This document shows, piece by piece, positions 1-4,849 of a DNA stretch of 5,413 nucleotides. This DNA comes from Myxococcota bacterium (GTDB lineage Bacteria; Myxococcota_A; Polyangia; HGW-17). The notes under the pieces are model-generated. The model was not told the DNA's origin, made no database searches, and saw only the letters and a list, made by a program, of their open reading frames with translations. The stretch lies in contig JAHJLU010000762.1 in assembly GCA_018821745.1 (NCBI GenBank), positions 1-5,413 on the forward strand, in the 5' to 3' direction. The translations under genes and the position numbers were made by a program. Position 1 is the stretch's first letter, and each line of letters starts with the position of its first letter.

Positions 1-1
1 C

Positions 2-565
2 CCCCAGTGGACGAACAAGGGTTTTTTCAACAGCGCCATGGTTGTGGACCAAAGCGGCCTGCTCGGCGTTTATCAGAAGACTCACCTATTCGGATACGAA
101 GCCGATGTCTATTTGCCCGGAGAGAGCGGGTTTCAGGTGTTTGAAACCCCCGCCGGTTCCATTGGCGTCATGATCTGCTTCGACTGGTTTTTTCCAGAAT
201 CCGCAAGGACCCTTGCTTTACGGGGAGCTCAGGTTATCGCTCACCCGGCCAACCTCGTGATGCCCTATTGTCAGCGCGCCATGTTTGCGCGGAGCCTGGA
301 GAATCTTGTCTTCACCATCACCGCAAATCGCTGTGGAACAGAGACCTGGGTGACAGATTTACACTTCACCGGGGGCTCCATAATCTATGACCCCCGAGGC
401 AAAGTGCTGTCAGAAGCCCCGCTCGACCATGATTCCATAAGCCTCGTGGAGATAGATCCCGCCGCTGCCGCGCGCAAGGATCTCAACGTACGGAACAATA
501 TTTTTCATGATCGGCGTCTGGAGATGTACGGGCTTTCAGCGCAAACAACCGTCACGAACCGCTAA
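2..565 (+). CDS. Nitrilase-superfamily carbon-nitrogen hydrolase, 5'-truncated
   Basis: This is the C-terminal 187 residues of a carbon-nitrogen hydrolase; the frame is open from base 2, so the true start lies before the window and the ATG at 38 is internal. Two of the three catalytic residues of the superfamily are visible: the Lys in GVYQKTHLF (codon 77-79) and the nucleophile Cys in GVMICFDWFFPES (codon 176-178). The N-terminal catalytic Glu is off the window, with perhaps 75-100 residues missing for a family of about 260-300. Later conserved blocks are HPANLVMP, the RxxEN segment, ANRCGTE and a C-terminal IFHDRR. From memory, the Cys loop and the following stretch closely resemble the Pyrococcus PH0642-type nitrilase rather than N-carbamoylputrescine amidases, so the substrate (nitrile or amide) is left open. 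It is a cytosolic enzyme by family. The stop is 21 nt before metF, suggesting co-transcription. Confidence 0.9.
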   Translation, partial: PQWTNKGFFNSAMVVDQSGLLGVYQKTHLFGYEADVYLPGESGFQVFETPAGSIGVMICFDWFFPESARTLALRGAQVIAHPANLVMPYCQRAMFARSLENLVFTITANRCGTETWVTDLHFTGGSIIYDPRGKVLSEAPLDHDSISLVEIDPAAAARKDLNVRNNIFHDRRLEMYGLSAQTTVTNR

Positions 566-586
566 CCCGTTCAGGCAGAATGTACG

Positions 587-1486
587 ATGCATATCAGAGA
601 GATTTTAGACAGCAAGACCGTCGCATGCAGTTTTGAATTTTTTCCGCCAAAGACCGATGAGAGTTCACTGGAGCTGTATAATACGGTCAAGGAGCTGGAC
701 ACATTAAAACCCGCGTATGTCTCCATCACCTACGGAGCCGGAGGATCAACACGGAGCCTGACCCATGATCTGGTGGTGAAGTTGTCCCGTGAAATGCGCT
801 TTCCTGTAGTCTCCCATCTGACCTGTGTCGGCTCCGAACGTGATGAGACCGAGAAAATCCTGAACCGATACGTGGAGTGCGGGATTTTCAACATTATGGC
901 GCTCCGTGGAGATATTCCCTCGGAGACGCTGCCTCAGATTCAGAACGGGTTCGAGCATGCTGTTGATCTGGTTTCCTTCATCAGGACAAAATTTCCCTCC
1001 ATGGGGATTGGTGTGGCAGGGTATCCGGAAGGACACCATGAGACACCAAACCGCATGAAGGAGATGGACTACCTGAAGGAAAAAGTCGACGCCGGTGCAG
1101 ACTATATCTGCACACAGCTCTTTTATGATAATCACGATTTTTTTGACTTCAGGGAGCGATGCACCACCGCAGGAATTACGGTTCCCATTGTTGCGGGGAT
1201 AATGCCCGTCACATCCAGAAAGAATATGCTGCGGATGTCGGAGCTGGCCTTGGGGACCCGCATTCCCGGAAAACTCATGCGGGCGCTGGCTCGAGCCAGA
1301 AGCACGGAGCAGGTGCGCAATGTGGGTGTTCACTGGGCGACGGAGCAGGTGAGGGACCTCATCGACGGTGGCGTGTCCGGGATCCATTTTTACACACTCA
1401 ATCGCTCAAATGCGACTCAAAAAATTTATGAAAATCTAGGGGTTGTCACCAGTGCTGACTTTGAAACTCCCCCGACTTATCCCTGA
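587..1486 (+). CDS. metF: 5,10-methylenetetrahydrofolate reductase
   Basis: A complete 299-residue single-domain MetF, the length of the bacterial FAD-binding TIM-barrel form. It reduces 5,10-methylene-THF to 5-methyl-THF, which supplies methyl groups for methionine synthesis or, in some anaerobes, feeds the methyl branch of the Wood-Ljungdahl pathway. Visible signatures are SFEFFPPKT at 15-23 (Glu17 aligns with the catalytic Glu28 of E. coli), VSITYGAGGSTR at 45-56, HLTCVG at 77-82, LRGD at 106-109 (Asp109 matches the flavin-proximal Asp120), YPEGHHE at 146-152, KVDAGADYICTQLFYD at 166-181, GIMPVTS at 204-210 and HFYTLNRS at 267-274. The ATG at 587 gives the usual short N-terminus; the ribosome site is weak (AGGCAG, 573-578, 8 nt away), perhaps offset by coupling to the preceding gene. 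No metV or metH is in the window, so its pathway role cannot be fixed from context. Confidence 0.97.
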   Translation: MHIREILDSKTVACSFEFFPPKTDESSLELYNTVKELDTLKPAYVSITYGAGGSTRSLTHDLVVKLSREMRFPVVSHLTCVGSERDETEKILNRYVECGIFNIMALRGDIPSETLPQIQNGFEHAVDLVSFIRTKFPSMGIGVAGYPEGHHETPNRMKEMDYLKEKVDAGADYICTQLFYDNHDFFDFRERCTTAGITVPIVAGIMPVTSRKNMLRMSELALGTRIPGKLMRALARARSTEQVRNVGVHWATEQVRDLIDGGVSGIHFYTLNRSNATQKIYENLGVVTSADFETPPTYP

Positions 1487-1494
1487 AAGGCACC

Positions 1495-2100
1495 ATGGAA
1501 TCACTGCTCAAAGCTGCCACCTACTCCACCATGTTAAAAAATCTTCCCCGGGGCGGTTGGCTCATGAAGGGGGTAAAGATCCCCGAGTCACTGGCGGATC
1601 ACAGCTACAACGTAGCGTTTCTTTCCATGCTCCTGTGTGAGGAGATAACACGCAGACAGATCGCGGATCCCGACATGGGGAAGGTCTTGAAGCTGGCGCT
1701 TATCCACGATTTGCCCGAATCCATTATCACCGATATTCCCGCTCCGATGATCCGGTTCTTCGGCAGGGAAAATAAGCGGCGAGCCGAAGAGATGGCTCTG
1801 GAAGAGATCCTCGGTGGCAGGGCCTCCTACAAGGAGTTCCTCGATGCATTTGGTGAGTTTGAGGACAGGAGCACTATTGAAGGGAGGATTGTGAGAGCCG
1901 CGGATAAAATAGACATGATCCTTATGGTGCTCCATTATGAAGGGACAGGGCACCGTAATCTCACTGAATTCTGGGCTGATGGTGACCGCATTTTCTTTGA
2001 GGATCTCGCCGGTGGGGAAGAGGAGGTGGCCTTTTTCCAGTCCATTTACCAAATGCTCAAGGACGGCCGCAGTCCTTCCTTGACGAGGAGGATTCCATGA
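1495..2100 (+). CDS. HD-domain hydrolase, HDDC2/YfbR-like 5'-deoxynucleotidase
   Basis: A 201-residue HD-superfamily metal phosphohydrolase. The metal ligands and catalytic residues expected from E. coli YfbR are all present: His36 (in PESLADHSYNVA), His71-Asp72 (ALIHDLPES), Glu75, Asp80 (TDIPAP) and Asp137 (RAADKID). The N-terminal RGGW at 19-22 with Trp22 resembles the RTGW of the HDDC2 branch and fits the substrate-binding loop. Known members dephosphorylate deoxynucleoside 5'-monophosphates, so a role in nucleotide-pool housekeeping in the cytosol is likely; specificity is inferred, not shown. The ATG at 1495 follows the metF stop by 8 nt with GAAAGG four nt upstream, using bases of the metF stop region. 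Its stop overlaps the FKBP start by ATGA, so translation of the two is probably coupled. It could instead act on another nucleotide monophosphate. Confidence 0.88.
   Translation: MESLLKAATYSTMLKNLPRGGWLMKGVKIPESLADHSYNVAFLSMLLCEEITRRQIADPDMGKVLKLALIHDLPESIITDIPAPMIRFFGRENKRRAEEMALEEILGGRASYKEFLDAFGEFEDRSTIEGRIVRAADKIDMILMVLHYEGTGHRNLTEFWADGDRIFFEDLAGGEEEVAFFQSIYQMLKDGRSPSLTRRIP
2085..2092 (+). promoter_or_regulatory. Strong ribosome binding site for the FKBP gene
   Basis: GAGGAGGA lies inside the last codons of the HD-hydrolase gene and ends 4 nt before the ATG at 2097. It is the strongest Shine-Dalgarno match seen in the left block and supports ATG 2097 over the in-frame ATG at 2121. The overlap with the upstream coding region means ribosomes finishing that gene would expose or reuse this site. 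Confidence 0.75.
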
Positions 2101-2435
2101 ATAAGCGCAGCAGCGGGTTGATGTATCAGGTATTGAAAACGGGGACAGGGCCCAAACCGACCTCCTCGGATACGGTCCTCTGTCATTACCGGGGGACGCT
2201 TGAGAGCGGGGCGGAATTTGACAGCTCTTACTCAAGGGGGAAGCCTGCTGAGTTCCGGGTGACAGGTGTGATAAAAGGGTGGACGGAAGCGCTCCAGCTA
2301 ATGACAGTTGGGTCGCGCTGGCGTCTGGTTATTCCACCCCACCTGGCCTATGGCGAGAAGGGTGCGGGGGGCAAAATCGGCCCCAACGCGACCCTTGTTT
2401 TTGAAATTGAACTGTTGGGAATCGTGGGGAGATAG
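2097..2435 (+). CDS. FKBP-type peptidyl-prolyl cis-trans isomerase, single domain
   Basis: A 112-residue protein that is essentially one FKBP domain of the FkpA/FklB/Mip type. It catalyses cis-trans isomerisation of peptide bonds before proline. Active-site positions are visible: Tyr31 (CHYRGTL), Phe41-Asp42 (EFDSSYSRG), Phe53, Val58-Ile59 (GVIKGW), Trp62, Tyr85 (LAYGEKGAG) and Phe102 (LVFEIELL). There is no signal peptide and none of the N-terminal dimerisation helices found in periplasmic FkpA or Mip, so a cytoplasmic, monomeric enzyme is expected. The domain begins a few residues after the start with the usual SGLMYQVL strand. It overlaps the HD gene by 4 nt and ends the left block; the next gene is convergent. 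Confidence 0.95.
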   Translation: MNKRSSGLMYQVLKTGTGPKPTSSDTVLCHYRGTLESGAEFDSSYSRGKPAEFRVTGVIKGWTEALQLMTVGSRWRLVIPPHLAYGEKGAGGKIGPNATLVFEIELLGIVGR

Positions 2436-2446
2436 AGGTAACGCGC

Positions 2447-2944
2447 TCAGGATCGTAGCTTGCGAAGGGCTATTTTCTTCCGAAGCCCCCCGAGCCCGTC
2501 AATAATCAGTTGCCCATCAAGGTGCTCCATCTCATGCTGGAAGGCCCTGCTCAGGATTCCTTCTCCTGTCATTTCGAATTCCTCCCAATCAAGATTACGG
2601 GCTGAAACTGTGGTCTTCGCGAAGCGCTTGATGGTGATGAACACTCCGGGGAGGCTCAGACATCCTTCCTCGCCCTTCATCTCTCCCTCGCCATCGATGA
2701 TTACAGGATTGATGAAAACGAAGGCCGGATCCTCTTTTGTTCCGCCTGCAAAGGTGGGGTCGATGACGAACAGCCGCTTGAGGACTCCAACCTGGACGGC
2801 GGCCACGCCGACACCCTCGGTCGCGTACATGGTCTCTACCATATCGTTCACCAGATCTCGTATTTCATCGGTAATTTCGGTAATTTCTTCAGACGCTTCG
2901 TAGAGGAGCGGATCGGGATATTTTACAATTTCGAGAATAGCCAT
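2447..2944 (-). CDS. def: Peptide deformylase
   Basis: A complete 165-residue peptide deformylase, which removes the formyl group from the N-terminal methionine of nascent proteins. Motif 1 is GVGVAAVQ at 44-51, motif 2 is EGCLS at 93-97 and motif 3 is QHEMEHLDG at 136-144. Metal ligands are therefore Cys95, His137 and His141, and the catalytic Glu is 138. Two positions differ from the commonest forms: Val where motif 1 usually has Leu (GxGLAAxQ) and Glu140 where motif 3 most often has Asp (HExDH). All catalytic residues are kept, so activity is expected. The ATG is supported by AAGGAAGG 7 nt upstream (2952-2959 on this strand). The gene is alone on its strand here: no fmt neighbour follows, and it ends 11 nt from the convergent FKBP stop. 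A second def copy elsewhere is possible. Confidence 0.96.
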   Translation of the reverse strand: MAILEIVKYPDPLLYEASEEITEITDEIRDLVNDMVETMYATEGVGVAAVQVGVLKRLFVIDPTFAGGTKEDPAFVFINPVIIDGEGEMKGEEGCLSLPGVFITIKRFAKTTVSARNLDWEEFEMTGEGILSRAFQHEMEHLDGQLIIDGLGGLRKKIALRKLRS

Positions 2945-2951
2945 GATGCGA

Positions 2952-2959
2952 CCTTCCTT
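2952..2959 (-). promoter_or_regulatory. Ribosome binding site of def
   Basis: Read on the minus strand this is AAGGAAGG, placed 7 nt before the def ATG. The purine-rich match and spacing fix the start codon and agree with the family's usual N-terminus (MAILEIVKYPDP). Confidence 0.7.
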
Positions 2960-2973
2960 AAATTTCCGGAGGC

Positions 2974-3004
2974 GTTATAATCGCGTCCTTGCATCTATTA
3001 GCAA
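2974..3004 (-). promoter_or_regulatory. Candidate promoter for def
   Basis: On the minus strand TATAAC (2979-2974) is a five-of-six match to the -10 hexamer, and TTGCTA (3004-2999) is a four-of-six match to the -35 hexamer, with a 19-nt spacer that is longer than optimal. Transcription would start near 2967 and leave a leader of roughly 22 nt carrying the AAGGAAGG site. This is assigned by eye from consensus only. Confidence 0.35.
2976..2981 (+). promoter_or_regulatory. Candidate -10 element for the NUDIX gene
   Basis: A perfect TATAAT lies 44 nt upstream of the GTG start, which would place the transcript start near 2988 and give a leader of about 38 nt. No good -35 hexamer is found at 16-18 nt upstream (TTCCTT at 2954-2959 is poor), so the promoter may be activator-dependent or the match may be chance. 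It overlaps the candidate -10 of def on the other strand. Confidence 0.35.
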
Positions 3005-3005
3005 G
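2988..3005. repeat. Short inverted repeat in the def/NUDIX spacer
   Basis: CTTGC (2988-2992) and GCAAG (3001-3005) are perfect inverted arms around an 8-nt centre. The repeat covers the candidate -35 of def and sits at or just after the expected start of the NUDIX transcript, a position suited to an operator. Five-base arms are short enough to arise by chance. Confidence 0.25.
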
Positions 3006-3012
3006 AAAAACA

Positions 3013-3020
3013 AAGAAGGT
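3013..3020 (+). promoter_or_regulatory. Ribosome binding site that favours the GTG start of the NUDIX gene
   Basis: AAGAAGGT ends 5 nt before the GTG at 3026 but 14 nt before the alternative ATG at 3035. The spacing therefore favours GTG, adding three residues (Met-Ser-Thr) to the protein. Confidence 0.55.
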
Positions 3021-3025
3021 CCAGC

Positions 3026-3469
3026 GTGTCTACCATGAAAAACTATCGAAATCCGGTTCCAACCGTCGATATTATCATCGAATGCATGTCGGGGGAGCAG
3101 TCGAAAATCATTCTCATCAAGAGAAAAAATCCTCCCCATGGATACGCGCTGCCCGGGGGATTCGTGGATGAGGGGGAGCCGCTCCATCGGGCGGCGCTGA
3201 GGGAGGCATTGGAAGAGACCGGACTCACTGTCACGCTCACGGAGCAGTTCCACAGCTACTCGGATCCCTCACGGGACTCCCGGCAGCATACTGTTTCAAC
3301 CGTCTTCCTGGGGACAGCATCGGGAGAGCCCGTTGCCGGAGATGATGCCGCCATGGTGATGCTTGTTGACCCCGGCGAGCTGCCCGAGCTGGTCTTTGAT
3401 CACCGCACGATTATCGAGGACTGGATCCGGTACAGGCGCGAAGGGATTCGACCGGCCTGGAACAGATGA
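3026..3469 (+). CDS. NUDIX hydrolase, ADP-ribose pyrophosphatase type
   Basis: A 147-residue NUDIX hydrolase. The full 23-residue NUDIX box runs from Gly45 to Leu67: Gly45, Glu51, REALEETGL at 59-67, with Glu60, Glu63 and Glu64 as metal ligands, preceded by the typical YALPGGFVDEGE. The box is followed by YSDPSRDSRQHTVS at 78-91 and GEPVAGDDA at 100-108 and then a FDHRTII segment, a pattern seen in ADP-ribose pyrophosphatases of bacteria and archaea. The likely reaction is cleavage of ADP-ribose or a related nucleotide diphosphate to AMP plus a phosphosugar; other nucleoside diphosphate substrates cannot be excluded. It is cytosolic, with no signal or membrane segment. It is divergent from def and separated from the TPR gene by 86 nt, so it may be transcribed alone or lead the right-hand block. 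Confidence 0.92.
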   Translation: MSTMKNYRNPVPTVDIIIECMSGEQSKIILIKRKNPPHGYALPGGFVDEGEPLHRAALREALEETGLTVTLTEQFHSYSDPSRDSRQHTVSTVFLGTASGEPVAGDDAAMVMLVDPGELPELVFDHRTIIEDWIRYRREGIRPAWNR

Positions 3470-3507
3470 CTGGGGTGACACGGTGGGGCGGATGTCTGAC
3501 TTTACCC

Positions 3508-3535
3508 TTGCTCACCGCAGCGGATGAACTATAGT
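3508..3535 (+). promoter_or_regulatory. Weak candidate promoter before the TPR gene
   Basis: In the 86-nt gap after the NUDIX stop, TTGCTC (3508-3513) and TATAGT (3530-3535) are separated by 16 nt. The -10 is a five-of-six match, but the -35 agrees at only three positions. Transcription would start around 3542, a few bases before the GAGGTGA ribosome site at 3546-3552, leaving a very short leader. Read-through from the NUDIX gene is an equal alternative. Confidence 0.22.
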
Positions 3536-3555
3536 GGTTTCCCACGAGGTGACTC

Positions 3556-4350
3556 ATGGCCGATTGGCTGCAACATCTGGAACTCGGATACAACGCACTG
3601 GAGCATGGCTCCACACTCGCCGCCGATGCGCATTTTCTGGCGGCCTACGAGGCAGCGCCCGATGATCCGGTTGCCTGTTACGCATACGCCCGCAGTCTCG
3701 CGCGTGTTGAGAACTGGCTGGAAGCGGAGCCGCTGCTGAAGAAGGCCTTCTCGCTGGATCCAGCCCTGCTGGATGCCGCCTGTGAGTGGGTCAGGGTTAA
3801 AGTCATTCTCGGGGTCGATTTTGATATGACCCTGGCTTTTCTGGACCAGCTCGAGGCGTGCCACCGGGATGAATACCTGATACCACTGACAAAGATTGAG
3901 CTCTTTCTTCGCGTCGGGGATGAAGTGCGCAGCTCTTCCGCGCTGGATTCCGCCCGGAAAAAAGGGGCTCCCCAGGAGCACCTTCTTGTGGCCCAGGCTA
4001 AAATCGAACAACTCCTGGGCCTGAAGTTTGTTCAAACCGGTGATCTGGAGCGAGCCCAGGAACAGTTCATTCTCGCTTCCGAGCTGGATACGAGCTGGGC
4101 TGCACCGCACATCAACCGCGGTGTCACCCAGGAAAAAATGGGCAGCCCGGGCGACGCGAGGGAGAGCTACCTCAGAGGTCTGGAGCTGGAACCCCTGAGT
4201 TCTGTGGCTCTATACAATCTGGCTAATCTGCACGCCCGCCAGAAGGAGGCCGCAGAGGCGTCCCGATATATGCGAGTGCTTCTCGAGGTGCATCCTGACT
4301 ATCCTGGAGCGCAAAAGCTTGCCCTTGAAATTGTGGAGATGGAACGATGA
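3556..4350 (+). CDS. Tetratricopeptide repeat protein, cytoplasmic
   Basis: A 264-residue protein made almost entirely of TPR helices. About five repeats can be drawn: residues 3-36 and 37-70 (each ending in a D-P turn, APDDP and SLDPA), a degenerate helical middle at 71-145, then 148-181 (GDLERAQEQFILASELD), 182-215 (ending ELEPLSS) and 216-249 (YNLANLHARQ to VHPDYP). There is no signal peptide, membrane helix or enzymatic domain, so it is probably a cytosolic scaffold binding a protein partner; which one is unknown. The ATG follows GAGGTGA (3546-3552) by 3 nt. Its stop overlaps the RseC-family start by ATGA, so the two proteins are likely made together and may work together. TPR families diverge quickly, so no specific ortholog is named. 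Confidence 0.88.
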   Translation: MADWLQHLELGYNALEHGSTLAADAHFLAAYEAAPDDPVACYAYARSLARVENWLEAEPLLKKAFSLDPALLDAACEWVRVKVILGVDFDMTLAFLDQLEACHRDEYLIPLTKIELFLRVGDEVRSSSALDSARKKGAPQEHLLVAQAKIEQLLGLKFVQTGDLERAQEQFILASELDTSWAAPHINRGVTQEKMGSPGDARESYLRGLELEPLSSVALYNLANLHARQKEAAEASRYMRVLLEVHPDYPGAQKLALEIVEMER

Positions 4351-4832
4351 AAGACGAGATCATAGAGGTCGGTGTCGTTGAGAAGGACGGGGAGCACGAG
4401 GTCATGGTGCGTGTGCATCGTCCCGATGCCTGCCATCACTGTGCGGCAAAGAACGCCTGTGAGACGTTCGGGGGAAAAAAAGACCATCTGGCCAGGGCGA
4501 AGAATCTCTGCGAGGCACGGCAGGGTGATGAAGTGAAGATTCGGATCCCGGCCTCGGGTTTGCTGCTCTCGGCTTTCATCGTTTATTTCCTCCCCGCGGC
4601 GGCTATGCTGGTCGGGGCGATTCTCGGGAAGTCCTTCCTCCATCTGGGGACCCTGAGCAGTGACCTCGCCTCCATCATCGGCGGATTCTCCCTGTTTGCC
4701 ATCACCCTCCTCCTTGTGGGTATCTTCTCCTATCGCAGGAGGAACAATGTGCTCCCGGAAGCGTTTGAAATTATTTCACATGGACAGGTTGGAACTCCGT
4801 GTCTGGCCCCCAAGGGGTGCGGCGGTGAGTAG
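4347..4832 (+). CDS. RseC/MucC-family integral membrane protein
   Basis: A 161-residue protein with the layout of the RseC/MucC family. It has an N-terminal beta-rich cytoplasmic domain carrying a Cys cluster (Cys29, Cys32, Cys38 in ACHHCAAKNAC, plus Cys55), then GDEVKIRIP at 60-68, then two membrane helices at about 71-93 and 107-129 joined by a short loop, and a basic stop-transfer RRR at 130-132. In enterobacteria RseC acts with the Rsx complex to keep SoxR reduced and is encoded in the rpoE-rseABC operon; members in other phyla are often of unknown role, linked to electron-transfer complexes. Here neither context is seen. The C-terminal tail adds Cys152 and Cys158, giving six cysteines that would all face the cytoplasm if the N-terminus does. 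The start overlaps the TPR stop (ATGA), with GGAG 8 nt upstream inside the TPR gene. Confidence 0.85.
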   Translation: MKDEIIEVGVVEKDGEHEVMVRVHRPDACHHCAAKNACETFGGKKDHLARAKNLCEARQGDEVKIRIPASGLLLSAFIVYFLPAAAMLVGAILGKSFLHLGTLSSDLASIIGGFSLFAITLLLVGIFSYRRRNNVLPEAFEIISHGQVGTPCLAPKGCGGE

Positions 4833-4849
4833 TACCCTGACTGGATTCT

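Noticed and set aside
746..1387. A 213-codon open frame on the minus strand inside metF.
   Set aside because: It lies wholly antisense to an unmistakable metF, has no ribosome site or recognisable domain, and its composition is that expected of a shadow frame.
1588..2235. A 215-codon minus-strand open frame across the HD-hydrolase and FKBP genes.
   Set aside because: It is antisense to two well-supported genes and shows no domain; treated as a shadow.
2436..2480. Possible bidirectional terminator between the convergent FKBP and def stops.
   Set aside because: Only 11 nt separate the stops. The one nearby pairing, GGGCT with AGCCC inside the def end, has short arms, a 12-nt loop and no proper U-tract, so no terminator is called.
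3035..3469. ATG at 3035 as the NUDIX start.
   Set aside because: The AAGAAGGT site is 14 nt away from it but 5 nt from the GTG at 3026, so the GTG is preferred; the difference is only three residues.
3481..3518. CGGTG and CACCG inverted arms in the gap after the NUDIX gene.
   Set aside because: Five-base arms separated by about 28 nt without a following T-run; too weak for a terminator or operator.
3529..4110. A 193-codon minus-strand open frame inside the TPR gene.
   Set aside because: The + strand has clear TPR periodicity and a good ribosome site; the antisense product has neither domain nor plausible initiation signals.
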